Below, piece after piece: positions 1 through 12,132 of a DNA stretch of 64,000 bases. The translations under genes were made by a program, and so were the position numbers. The stretch comes from Dioscorea cayenensis subsp. rotundata (Eukaryota; Streptophyta; Magnoliopsida; Dioscoreales; Dioscoreaceae). Position 1 is the first letter of the stretch. Each line of letters begins with the position of its first letter. Below the pieces are notes generated by a model, which worked only from the letters and a program-made list of their open reading frames with translations, searched no databases and had not been told where the DNA came from. The DNA lies in NCBI RefSeq assembly GCF_009730915.1, contig NC_052477.1, forward strand, positions 25,996,578-26,060,577, in the 5' to 3' direction.

Positions 1-182
1 TTAATTCTGGGATCATTATTTTGTGAATGTTAAGTTGGAGTTATTAGAAGATTTATAGGAGGTTTTAAAAAAATGTCTGCTTTATATATATATATATATA
101 ATGTCATTTTTATTTAATTTAATTTTCTATTTAAAGTACTCAATTATGGTAAAAACAGTTTATGAAAATAACTAATTCACCA
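1..182. other. AT-rich intergenic DNA
   Basis: AT-rich sequence with a short (TA)n run near 84-101. No coding or RNA signal is visible. Confidence 0.5.
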
Positions 183-583
183 TTAAAATTATCATTTCAA
201 GCACTGATTTTAATTATTTTGAACATTTATGGTGTGTTGTAGGAATTCCACATTAATTTAAAAAAAAAAACATCTCAGTAATACACATTTTTACCATCAT
301 GTATTATTTTAAATAAATTTAAAAATTGCAAATAATTGAATTATCTCTAATTATAATTAACAAAAAATATTATTATTTTTTAAATCCCATTTTCTAGAAT
401 TAAACACATCAAATAAAAAAAAAGGAAAAAGAAAAACCCTAGTTAGTGTTGTTCCAATAATTGGCCAACGCTTGGAACGCATTGGGGGCTCAAAACCAAT
501 TCGCTGTCGCTCTCCGTCCACTACTTGTTGCTTCTCTCGCTCTCTACCCTGGAGATTCATACGGGTGGCCATGAATCCGAGGC
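183..583 (+). repeat. Upstream copy of duplicated promoter/5'UTR module
   Basis: About 400 bp from 'attatcatttcaagcactg' to 'acgggtggccat' recur almost unchanged at 1790-2170, immediately in front of the CID gene. The module includes an AT-rich promoter-like part, a poly(A) run and the pyrimidine-rich leader ending 'ctctaccctggagattcat'. The two copies differ by a few indels (for example ctcaaaacc against ccaaacc). The downstream copy continues into the real 5'UTR exon with a splice donor; this copy runs into the unrelated block from 584. It may be a decoy or alternative promoter. Confidence 0.8.
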
Positions 584-929
584 CAAGGCGTGACTCATTT
601 AAAGCGAGAGCTTATTTTTAAACAGACCCTCATTTTTTAAACGAAACCTCGTTGAGTAGGGACGTTGAGTATCTCATACGTCGGTGATCTCGGCGTGAGC
701 AGCTTGAGTCTTTGAGACTCGAGATGCGGCGGCGATCTCGAAGGTGGCGTGCTTTCGTGTGGGGGTCTTAAAGGAGAAATCTTTATCGGCGTTAGCGATC
801 CGGTTGGCGGCGTTCCTCGGCGGTCGGAGTGGTAGAGGTCTTCGGGTGGCGGCGCGTCGGATAGAGGCGAGACTTTGAACAGAGCGGAACCATTCTCATT
901 GCGGAGGCCGTAACATGGATATGATAGGG

Positions 930-1169
930 TTAGGGGTTAGGGATCGTTAGGGGTTTTGGATCCATGGTGCCTAAGTCGGTGGCGAGGAGCGGAGGGAGGA
1001 AGCGGCGCGAGTGAGGGTTCGATCTCGCAGTCTTAAAGTCTTCATCGTCTTCCACAGTCGTCGACCTCATCTCTTTCATCTTCTTCAGTAGATCGAGCCT
1101 CGGGAGAGACCGCGTACTCCTCGTCGTCGGCGAAGGCGTCGAAAGGTTGCACCTTTTTCTCTGAGACAT
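930..1169 (-). pseudogene. GC-rich ORF fragment, possible captured gene piece
   Basis: An ATG-initiated 79-codon minus-strand reading frame, rich in R, S, T and P with an acidic stretch (VEDDEDF), lies in the GC-rich part of the inserted block. GC and codon character differ from the AT-rich surroundings. I do not recognise the family. The minus strand near its 3' end also carries a telobox-like CCCTAACCCCTAACCCTA run. It may be a fragment of a coding exon carried by a transposon, or chance. Confidence 0.2.
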
Positions 1170-1288
1170 GAAATCTCATTTTCATGCAGCGTGGTCGTGA
1201 TTGTGAGTACGCATGCTTTGTCTCAGCTGGCCCGGGTCAAGCTACTGATAAAGAGATTTTTGGGGGTGATAAATACTGCCACAAAAAC

Positions 1289-1590
1289 TCGTTTCTTAAA
1301 CAGATACCTCATTTTTAAACAAAACCCTCATTTCTTAAAGCGGAAAACTCGTTTCTTAAGCAGAGACTCATCGTTTTTTAAAGCGAAACCTCTTTTTCTT
1401 AAGCAGGAAAACTCATTTCTTAAACAAAAAAACTCAATTTTTAAACAAAAAAACTCATTTTTTTAAACAAAAACTCATTTTTAAAGCAGGAAACTTCGTT
1501 TTTAAAAGCGAGCATACATACCTCATATTTTTAAATAGAAGCTTCGTTTCGAATAGAAAGCTCATTGTACTTAAAGGGCATTATAGTCAA
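1289..1590. repeat. Degenerate ~20 bp minisatellite
   Basis: Roughly a dozen imperfect units of the form (a)aactcatttcttaaa(c/g)(a/c)(a/g), with homopolymer-length variation, run across this interval. Two or three similar units occur at 590-650 on the other edge of the block. Units adjoin without unique spacers, so this is not a CRISPR array. Confidence 0.75.
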
Positions 1591-1789
1591 ACCCCGCATC
1601 ACTTGCCATAACTTCCCATGAGGACAATTTCAGTCCAAAAATTCCAAATTAACTCTATCAATCACTTTATTAGATGTTTGGGGGTTTAAAAATCATTGTA
1701 TTAAAGAGGAAGGGGTTTTTGAGGGAGTCAAATGCTGAGGTGTTTTTTTGATGATATTACAGACTTCTGAGTGTTTTTGGCGATTTACT

Positions 1790-2212
1790 TAAAATTATCA
1801 TTTCAAGCACTGATTTTTAATTATTTTGAACATTTATGGTGTGTTGTAGGAATTCCACATTAATTTAAAACATCTCAGTAATACACATTTTTACCATCAT
1901 GTATTATTTTAAATAAATTTAAAAATTGCAAATAATTGAATTATCTCTAATTATAATTAACAAAAATTATTATTATTTTTTAAATCCCATTTTCTAGAAT
2001 TAAACACATCAAATAAAAAAAAAGGAAAAAGAAAAACCCTAGTTAGTGTTGTTCCAATAATTGGCCAACGCTTGGAACGCATTGGGGCCAAACCAATTCG
2101 CTCTCGCTCTCCGTCCACTACTTGTTGCTTCTCTCGCTCTCTACCCTGGAGATTCATACGGGTGGCCATAGAATCCGGGCCAAAGGCGGCGTCTTGGCCT
2201 CTCCCTGACGAG
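1790..2212 (+). promoter_or_regulatory. Promoter and 5'UTR exon of the CID-domain gene
   Basis: Downstream copy of the duplicated module plus a unique extension. The leader 'aaaccctagttagtg' contains a telo-box (AAACCCTA), common in plant housekeeping promoters. The untranslated exon probably ends at 2212, where 'ctgacgag' meets the donor 'gtactg'. The first intron then runs to the acceptor 'gattgaacag' at 5582. The exact transcription start is inferred only. Confidence 0.55.
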
Positions 2213-5200
2213 GTACTGTACCAACTTCCTCTCTCCCTAGATTTCTTGCTCTTTGCGGTTTTAATTTTCGTTGTATAATTAGAAATTTGAAGTTTATTCT
2301 TTGATATTGATAAGAATCTTTGTTCCTTCCTGCTCTGATAGATGTGGATGATATGCGTTGGTTTGGAACTGTTTGTGTTTTGGTCACTTTAGTTTTGTGT
2401 GTTGTTAGTTCTTGTGATTGGAATTGGTTTGCTGGCCCCAAATCTTGATGCTGCTATTGTGTTCCATTTGTTTTGTTTTGTTTTTTGTTTTTTTTTGTTT
2501 TTATATATTTTTAAGCTTTTTGTGCTTAGGAGGTTTCTTGGTGTTTGTAAAGGTATAGGCTTTAGAAAGATGATATAGGATGATAGATTGTAAATTTGGG
2601 CAATGTGGATAATGAAAATAATTAGATTGAAGCACAGTCAAAATTATTAATTTTGAGTGTTCTTTTGCATTTGAGAAATCAAAGTGGTCTTCTTGGAAAA
2701 AATTTCATTAGTAATTGTTCTCTCTTGACAAGTTCTGTCTGAAATTAATTTTTGAATGTTTATGTATTTATTTATGATTCCCGTGGGTTTTGTGTTTGGA
2801 GACACTTGAGGGATGAAGGAGAAAGAACTTGTGCAGCAATATGGATGTAATGGTGCCATTGGTTATTGTTCCTTTTTATTAGTGGAATTGTACTTTATAT
2901 ACCAACTTGCCGAAAATGATAATTTTTTGTGCTTCATGTTTAAAGCATTGAAATTGATACAAGAGAAATCAGTAGCTCAACAGAAGTAGAAATTGGCATT
3001 AACAGTTGTCTCTGAAATGTGCGGCCAGGATTTTTGACCTAATAAACCTAGTCCCTAACTATTTCATTTGATCATCTTGGCTCAAGATTTCAGGAAGAGT
3101 ATGATCAACTAATCCAAGACAAGAATAAGATGGTCTTGGGATGTTGGTAAAATCAATTGCCTAGCCTTTCAAAGTGTAAAATCTTACACACTATTCTATA
3201 ACATGTAAAGTTGATGCTGGTAAGTTGGGCAAATGTTAATTAGTTAAAAAAGGAAGCAAGGAAGTGGACAGGGCTACGGGAGGCAGCAGAAAATGGAAGA
3301 AGGGGAGGGAACAAGAATAGGAAGCTGGCTATAATACTGAAATGGCCTTCTTTACTTATTTTATTACCAGTGAATATGTCAAGGAGAATTGCTGACATAT
3401 CCATTTTCACATTTTATTTTAAAAGGCAGTAATGTAGAAAAATTTTCAATCAGACCTTATTAAAGGCGATAAAGTTGCTGATTAGCGTGATCATCTTTAA
3501 TTCCGAGTTGGCTCACATGGCTAAAGAAAGAAATTAAAAAAAATCATGAGGAGTCCACATACCTGACTTGGCTAGATGGTAAAGGAATTTGGACCAAATG
3601 TTGGGAAGAACTTAATAAAGTTCTTACATTGTTATGGTAGAGTACGTTGATGGCACGCCATGTGAGGGATGTGACATTAGTTGTTTAGTAAGCTGTTTTA
3701 TGGAGTCATATCGATTCGAAGGAAATTTTATTTTATTATTGATTTCAGAATTAAAATTTTGGATTGTTCAAGAGCTTGTTGTCTAAATTCACCTTTCAAA
3801 TTAATTGATGAAACTTATGGAAGAAAGGGCATGCTATCTATCAGATAAGTGGATGAGGAACAGTATATCTGTTGGAGACGCACTCTAATTTTATTAGAGA
3901 GGTAGAGCAATGAAGAAAATAGTTTCCTAATCTAATGAGAGAAAGGGCCTGGCATGTGTTGTGTGTGAGCTAGAGTGAGGAAGAAAAGGGTTTCCTAATC
4001 TAATTTCTGGCTCCTGGCCATTGCAATTTTATCTGGAAAGGGTGACCAGGCCTGTACAGAAAACAAAATCCAGAGTAAACTCAGAATATTATTTGAGAGG
4101 TAAGGTTTATAAAATATTTAAATGCAATAAGAGCTCTTTGTAATGTATACTAATGATTTTAAAATTCCAATAGGCCAAATTTTGGCAGCTTCATGGCTTT
4201 ATGATATAGGGATAAGGTTGAAGATCTTCTTCCGTGTGATGCTAGTCAATCAGCTAATTTGTTCCAATCTCTTGGTTTTAGGTGAACATTAGATTTTCCA
4301 ACTTCAAAGATAAGGCTCTCAATGCATTTGATTTCTTGTTTGAGAAATGTAAGGCACTGTTTAATGTCCACTTTGACAAGATGTATTTAGACAATTAGAC
4401 TACAAAGTTCTCTGCTCAGTTGAACTCTGGTGCTGAGAGGACGATCTCAAGACCATGGTTGGCTTTTCTCTTACACTTATTTGGTCATGTTACAGGAAGG
4501 ATTAGAGAAAGCTCTTTTTAGTTGATACAATTCATCATATTAGTGCTTTATTATTGTGGGACAAATATTGGACTTCCTCATCTCTTATATTTGGCATATA
4601 TGGTATTCCTTTTTGGTATAGAATGAGAACCTCATTTCTCTCATATTTCAACTATTTTACATATGTAGTGTTTGAACGTTTGGTTGCGTAGACCACATGA
4701 ATGGTTGAATCCAGCATAACCCTGCATCCAGCCCATATATGCAGTCAACCTCATATTCTTATATGTAGGCCACAGACGCTGTCAAGCACTGCTATGTGTT
4801 CTAGTGTATACCTCCTTTTGGCAATTCACTTACTAACTCCCATATGTGGATACACGGACAATTAAATTATATGTCTGCAAAGGTAGTATGCCTCATTTAT
4901 AATTGGGATTAAAGATTAAGATTATGATATTATCTTATCTTATATGTAAAATGATTTAGTATTTCTTATATGTGATTATTGCTTGGCTAGCATATTGGTA
5001 TGCATATTAATTTATTTTTTTTTAACTTACACAAAGAATGTGACTTGGTATACACTAAGAATATGGATGAATGATCATTTATAAACAATCTGCTCTTTCT
5101 TTTTTTCTTCTTTAAAATTTGATAATTATAGTTTTCAAAGTTTTTCATATGTTGTGATTAATTTTAATATTTTGAATTCAGAGCTGTAATGCACTGTGTG

Positions 5201-5582
5201 TTTTCAAAAACAATACCTGTATGCATCCGACTTCATTTTAAAAATCCTGATGAATAGTCTCTTATGCTGTTTTAGTTGATATTGCCATAGATTTAGCAGG
5301 CGTGAGAATAGACGATCATGGCAACATGCTATCATAAGGTGTAATATGTCTATGATTTTAGCATTTATTCATTGTCCATCATTTTCTGCGTTTGTTTACT
5401 TTAACATACTGGACAATAACTTCAATTATGGCAATATCTACTCCTTACTACTTAGCTTTTTGAGATTTTCTTTTATCCTTCGCCTTTCACATAACAAGTT
5501 GTTATAACTTCCTTTAAAAATTTATGCTGCTTGAATTGCCTGTCTGAATTGTTCTAACTATTTATTATTATTGATTGAACAG
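2213..5582 (+). other. Long first intron (5'UTR intron) of the CID-domain gene
   Basis: About 3.4 kb of AT-rich, T-rich sequence with no long ORF and no recognised transposon. Long 5'UTR introns are common in plant housekeeping genes. Boundaries are inferred from GT and AG sites. Confidence 0.5.
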
Positions 5583-5625
5583 GACAATTTTTTTTTGTGA
5601 GAACAGTTTATAAGGAAAAGGCAAG

Positions 5626-8600
5626 ATGAGCAATGCTTTTAACAGCCAGATATTAGAAGAGAAGCTTTCTAAGCTTAATAATTCACAACAAAGCATTGAA
5701 AGTATCCTTATGCGGATTTTTTGATCATGTGTTGCCATTTATGTACTGTAAGCAATAAAAAAAAATTCCTATGATCAATTAATAGAGTAGATTATATTTG
5801 TTAAAGGAGGTTCTGATTTGATAAGACAATAAGCGGAATTCGAGACCATGAGGCCTGAGTATGATAATCTGTAGAATATGAGTATACTATTAGTATCAAT
5901 ATGCCAGGAAATTACTAGTGTGATTAATCTTATTATGCTTGGTTTTCCATTTGGTTGAATAATTTCTAGAGTTTACATTGGTATAACTGCCACTTGCATT
6001 CTTTCTTTGTTCATGCCCAATTATGGCTGTTTTTGACTGCTAATCTCCATGGTGGTGACTTTAGGCTGGTGTTTAATTTAAACCACTTCTTTAATTTTGT
6101 TTTCTATACATTTGAATCTTCCATGATGGTTAACAAAGCTTTCTTGTTAAGTTAGAATTCACAAATATAAGAGTAAAATCCTTGACATTTTAGGGCATTG
6201 TTTTGTTTCCTTTAGATCTTTCATCTCTTGTTTTAAGTCCTAGTCACTGATTTTTTTTATTTTTTTTTGGCCCCTTATTTAGTTCCTGAATATCAATTAG
6301 CATTGTTACCTTCTTAATTTTCAAATAGCATTGTCGCATTGGTGCATCTTCCACAGGAAAAAAGCCAAACAAGTTGTTGAAACTTGGGAAAAGATATTCA
6401 GTAGCTCCCCCAAGGAGCAAAAAGTGCCCTTTTCTATATCTGGCAAATGACATCCTGCAGAATAGCCGTCGCAAGGGTAGTGAATTTGTTAATGAATTTT
6501 GGAAGGTTCTTCCTGGTGTTCTGAAAAATGTATATGACAATGGTGATGATCAGGGGAAGAGTGTAATAATGAGGCTAGTAAGTTTTTGTCCTTTCTATTT
6601 CAGAAGCCTTATTTTTATTTTTTGTTCTAATTAAATTATTTTACTGGTGGTTGTATAAAACTGTCCATTTTGCTGTAACTAATATTCTTGTAGATGTTTG
6701 ATTTTTTTTCTAGTGTTTCAGTAAACCATGTGACGTCAATGTGTAATAGCAGGCCTTTGTATTTTCTACGGACATTAACCGGTGATTATACATTTTAAAT
6801 ATGTACTTTTAGTTCTTAATCTATGTCGTAAGTTTCTGTTTATTTGACTTGCATGATCTTTGCATTAAACTTGTTGTCTCTTATTCTGGATTTCTTCTTG
6901 CTTTGCTGATACTAAATTGGATAATAAATATCTAGGCAGTTACTAGCACAAGATTTAGAGTGTTGGTTCTTATAGGAGAATGATCATATGCATTTATTGA
7001 TATTTGCATTTTTATTTTGGTGTATTCTAGGCACTCAATGTACTCTTTATTTTTTCCATTGTTGGTGCTATACTTTAGAAGAATTAGACCTCTTGATATA
7101 AATCTCTTTATATCTTGGGATGTGATTGTGTTTATAGAACACATGTGTACCTATCTTATCACTCAATCAACATATGAACCTATTGATCTATCATTTGTTT
7201 AACATGGGCTACCTGACATGGATATCGATGTTTGAGTTCAACCAATTTTGAATAATAATATGCAACAGATTGCATGTGTTCCCATGCAGCCACTGAATCT
7301 TCATTCACAGTAAATATGTTTTTATAAATAACCTTCCCCCTTTGTTCCCTTCTATTTTCTAGAGGACCAAACAGGAGCTTATCTAACCTTGCCTACACGC
7401 ATATATTTGTGTCCCTGTTTTAATAAGTGTAACCTCAGCTTTTGTACGTATTCAACAATTTAAAGATGGAAAATCCTATAAAGCGGTGATTTTATCATAA
7501 AATTCAAAAGGGATAATATTATTCAATATTTTTTGCTTTCATAGTTTTGACTCAGCCTATACAGGTCGTTATTTGGGATGAGAGGAAAGTCTTTGGTTCT
7601 CGTGGGCAAGGCCTTAAAGATGATATTCTTGGTAAAGAACCTCCTCCATTGTTGGAAAACAATGGCAAAAGTTCTCATTCTGTCAAAGTTGTGAAGAAAG
7701 ATTCTCATTCCATTAGAATAGTGAGTAATTTATATTTGACTTCTGATCTATTTATCGAAATTTCATTGTTCCTTCTGTAGATTCTACCCAGTTAAAAAAG
7801 AAAAAAAAATGAAAAAGTGACTTTCCTATGGCTATTCCTTCATTGTTTAGAAATTGGCTGTTGGAGGAATGCCTGAAAAGATAGTCACTGCATATCAAAC
7901 AGTATCTGAGGAGCATTTCAATGAAGACACTGCTTTAAATAAATGCAAATCTGTTGTTAGTCGTGTAGGGAAGATGGAGAAGGATGTTGAAAATGTGGGT
8001 ATTCAAGGTAAGAACACTCACATTGACTATATTTGTGAGATAAATAATTGAACTTATCTGGGTGGTAATACATGATAAGCATCTCTCATATAATGTTTCA
8101 CTGTTGAATAGAAGGTTTTTTGCAGTACTACAATGAAAATATGCTCTGATAGACCTGCATTTTGCTTTGACTGGCATTTTCTGGTTCTCTGTATTTTCTG
8201 ACAAATAATGCTGACTGATAATTTCCATCTGAATAATTGGCATTTTTGTAATAAGATCCATGATTTCGGCATTGAAATATGTCTTGAAAATATTTGGGTA
8301 TGATATTTCTTGTATTTCTGGAATTTTAATTTGAAAGAGAAATGGGAAAAAAAATCAATAGGGCCCAGTTTCTAAGGTGATAGCAAGGCTTGGAGGCATT
8401 CATTTCGGGGGAAGTGGGGAGAAGTGAAGGAAAGTAGTCGGACTTGCCCCACTTCTGGTGTTTATTTGTTCTGAAGTGGAGGAAGTGACACTGTCCCTAT
8501 TTCCGTCTGAAGTGAATCTTGAACTAAACCCACTGCACTATTTTTTTTTTATTGAAGTGAGTGAGCCAATTTATAAAAACTTACTTCCCATCACTTTCAA

Positions 8601-11600
8601 ACCCCGTTTTGAGCACATAGAATTTCACCTAACACCTGAATTATCTAGTTCTATTCTCATTTTCTGACAAATGAACACCATAAGTTCTGAAGTGATATCA
8701 CTTCCCCACACTTCAGAAAAGTAGCACTTCCCCCACTTCTCCACTTCAGATCACTTCTCCCGAAATGAACACCCATGGTATATAACATTTGTGAGACTAG
8801 ATCTTAATTCAGGTTGATTTTGTCTTGCATTGTGCACCTTGGTCACACTTGACGCAATCAATCATGACACGAAAAATAAAACATGCCATTGATCTTTAAC
8901 CTGGAAAACTGCAGTCATTCTCTTGTTTGATGGTAGAAACTATGTGGTGTTGGCTTTGTGATCAGGAACATCATAGTTTTTATATGAAAATCTTGTTCAA
9001 GTTTTCTTCTTGTTTGTCTCTTATTTGATTTTGCTTTGCTTGATCAGGCAGTCTGAACAAAGCAGATCTATTGAATGAAATTCAAGAGCAGGAAATCACA
9101 TTGAAGCAATGTGTTGATCAACTTGAAAGTGTTCAAGCAACTAGAGCAGCTCTGATTCTTCAGCTTAAAGAAGCACTCGCGGAACAGGTTTAGTTATGAG
9201 CTGAATAGCTTTATCTTGAAGTTTATGACCTAGCATCTTTTCTTTTATTCAACTCTTTTTATGCTTATGGGGAATTTTACATCTATTGCTAGGAAACAAA
9301 AGTGGAACTTATCCGCTCTCAGTTGCAAGTAAGAATCACAACCTTCTTTTTTTATACATTTTGAGAATGGGGGCTTATATTATAATCATAAAATTTGTAA
9401 CATGAGTGTAGCTTAAGCTTCTCATTATTATTGATATGACCGGCATCTAACTTCAACTATTTATATTCTGTAATGGATTTTGCTAAGTCATGGTAATTAA
9501 TTTTGTTCTCAAATTAATCCCCACCCTTTCAAATTTTAAGGCTTCAAGTGGCAATGTGTACTAAGCAAGGTTAACCTACAGTTTGTTGCGATGATTTTAC
9601 CTCATTTGGTCCCCATCAGTTTGTTGTGATAGTTCCAAGATCTCATTCTCAGGAGTTATTTGTTTGGCCAATAGCCACACACCACACCAAAAGTATGGTG
9701 TGATAAAGAGAAGTGGTGGTTATACCCCTTTCGACAAAGTTCTTTTGGCCTATTAACCTACAATTTATAAGCAAGGATTTTGGTCTATGTTTAAATCAGA
9801 AGAACTTTCGGGTTATTAGCTGCTTGCAACCTTTCGCAAGAACATTGAGGGGCATAGATCATCTGCGTCCAGTCCTCTTCAATAAAAGGCTAGTAATACC
9901 CCTCCATTATAAACTAGTTTTTATACTGCCATTGCTGTAATGGATTGTTAGAATTTTTTCTTGATCAAAAGAAACTTGATCTGTTAAGCGGGGGATCAAA
10001 CACAACAGTGATCAATGAACACTTAGTTTGTTAAATTGTTCTATACTACACCACTCTCTAGATATGCAGCTTAGTTTTTAAATCTCAGGATCTTAACTAG
10101 ATGCTCTTTCCTATTCGAACATTACCTAGCTCAAATAAAAGCTTGATTGCTTCTATTAGTGACATCTTATGATAGATAAAAATTTTTGGTCACCATGAAG
10201 TCCCTTATTTAATTCTATCCTTTTCCTTGAATAGAGATTCCTTTTTGTGTCATTTACAAGCCCCAAAGTGTAATTTTGGCACAATATTTGATCTTTAACA
10301 TACATCTTGAAAGTGTATTGCAAGAGAATGTTTTTCCTCCATAGTATAATTTTGTCAGTATGCACTGTTCCAGTAGTCTAATTTCTGATGCTCTGTCTAG
10401 CCGCAAATATTTGCTTGCACTTTTTGTGATTGTTTTGCTCTTAGCATGTCTTTGGTGCATTGTGTTGGAATAATCTGTTTGTTTCTAGTTTATATATCAA
10501 GTTTGTTCAATCTGCTTTGTCTTTGATGTTGCACATCACTTGATGATCAGTTTGAATAACGTTGGTGTCACAAGAATAGTACATTTTGAGCATGAATGAC
10601 AATTTGGTTTGTAATGTTCGTCACAGCAAGGAAGGTGAAGTTCACTAGATCATGGTAGGTTGCTACCTTTTTTCATGTGATTTCTGACATATATCTTGTG
10701 GATGCCTGACACTATTGCTTAATTTTGTATGAAGGTAGTACCTATTGTGGCACTGTTTTGATTAATGAAAGAAACCTGGTAAATGATGATCTATAATAAG
10801 TTTAAAGCATGTAAATTAAAAAAAAAAAATGCTGCTGTGGTTTATCTAATATAAGACTTTGAATATAGTACTGAGGTAAATACACATAAATTTATGTCTT
10901 GTGAAATATGTTTTTGTGGTATGGCTAGCTATTAACAAATCCCTTAAACCATATTTTAATGATTCTAATTCTCTCAATTTTGGCCTTTAATTTTCACAAT
11001 CAGAGTGTAAACTTGTGGAACCAATGTCATTACTATTTTCATATCCCCGTTATCTTGAAATGTAAACCATATTTAATGTTTCTTGGTTCCATTGATTATC
11101 TGCTTTCAACTCAGTGTAGTTTCAGCTTCTATTTTTGTTCCTGTGATTCTCAGTTATGTAGTCTCCCGCACAATTCTGTTTTATTTTTTATTTTTTAAAA
11201 CTTTTGAGATGCCCTTGACAAAGATGATCAAACCACATCTTTGCTAATATATTGTGGCAACATGATTGTCTCTGCTTTTGCATTCTCATTGTTCCGATGA
11301 TTCATATTCTGTAGGTTGCAAAGACGGAGACTGAGCATACTAACAATATGAAGCAGAGGCTCATGTCAATTACGAGCTCGAACCCTGTCGCTGGTCCAAT
11401 TACAAATCAACCACCTGAACGGTCCCCTATCTTAATCCCAAGCCCTCCGGTTCAACATGTAACCACTCCGGCAACTTCAATGGCAAGCTCCATGACTAGC
11501 GCCGAAGAAGAACACAAGAAAGCTGCAGCTGCAGTCGCAGCAAAGTTGACCGCATCAACTTCCTCTGCTCAGATGCTTACCTCCGTTCTCTCATCCCTAG

Positions 11601-12132
11601 TTGCCGAAGAAGCTGCCTTGAATGGAGTTCGAAATACTGCAAACTTCAGCAACAGCCCTCCTCTCTTCCCAATGGAGAAAAGGCGGAAGCTTGAGAACCC
11701 CACATCTGTTCCTGATGGAAGTAACACTTATTTCGGACCCACCTCTGCAGCAAGTTTCGCAGCCGTTGCCACAAACCAACCAACCATCGCAATTCACTCC
11801 CCCTCCGCCACCTCTTCCTCCACCACCGCCGCCACTGCCTTTGCAGCAATACATGCAAATCAAGTGGTGCAATGAGTGGGATGGTGCCGTTTGGTTTCGG
11901 AGGCAATGTAATACCACCACCTCCGCCTTTATCGACTCATCCTGTTATGGGCTTAGCTAGACCGGGTGCGCCACCGCTACCACCTGCATCACAACAACAG
12001 CAACCACAATCACAGCAGCAGCAGCAACAACAACAACAGCAGCCGGCAGCAACAACGACGGGGTTCTATCAATCTCCGGGAATGAGTTTTTATGGTCAAC
12101 CACAGGGAACTCCTCTAGTACCTCGACAATGA
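5626..12132 (+). CDS. CID-domain protein, RPRD1/Rtt103-like RNA polymerase II CTD interactor, with three apparent frameshifts
   Basis: Encodes a nuclear protein whose N-terminal CID (RPR) domain binds the phosphorylated CTD of RNA polymerase II and acts in transcription termination and 3' processing (family knowledge). Exons read here: 5626-5701, 6329-6577, 7565-7720, 7851-8007, 9048-9187, 9293-9328, 11315-12132; all introns are GT..AG. CID signatures: LSHWCIFH and VETWEKIF in exon 2, then FLYLANDILQNSRRKG, NEFWKVLP and ERKVFGSRGQ. A coiled coil follows (LNEIQEQEITLKQ to ETKVELIRSQLQ), then a low-complexity tail with SGMVPFGFGG, a proline run, about ten glutamines and YQSPGMSFYGQPQG. The frame is broken three times, each as one extra base: in cccttttc near 6430, in atcgcaattc near 11786, and in caaatcaag near 11852. 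Allowing for these, the protein would be about 540 residues. Taken literally, translation of exon 2 stops early, and the last exon stops at 11875. Uncorrected long-read indels or recent pseudogenisation are both possible. Confidence 0.85.
8392..8773 (+). mobile_element. MITE copy 1 (TIR GGAGGCATTCATTTCGGG), inside a CID-gene intron
   Basis: The left end GGAGGCATTCATTTCGGG and the inverted right end (reverse complement GGGTGTTCATTTCGGGAG) form terminal inverted repeats that continue inward as related GAAGTGGGG/AGAAGTG blocks, giving a potential foldback. There is no transposase. Related copies lie at 33780-34224 and 36974-37300. The target-site duplication is unclear, so the superfamily is not assigned. 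Confidence 0.75.

Larger units (their letters stand above)
584..1789. other. Inserted block with ~20 bp minisatellite, flanked by the duplicated module
   Basis: A 1.2 kb stretch separating the two promoter-module copies. Bases 660-1165 are GC-rich; 1289-1590 are a degenerate minisatellite, with related units also at 590-650. It may be a transposable element with subterminal repeats that carried a gene fragment, or material brought in with the duplication. No clear terminal inverted repeats were found. Confidence 0.5.

Noticed and set aside
925-960. Telomere-like TTAGGG repeats
   Set aside because: Only three imperfect ttagggg units; these are telo-box-like words common in plant promoters, not a telomere tract.
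1289-1590. CRISPR-like array
   Set aside because: Repeats of about 20 bp follow each other without unique spacers and vary in length; the genome is eukaryotic.
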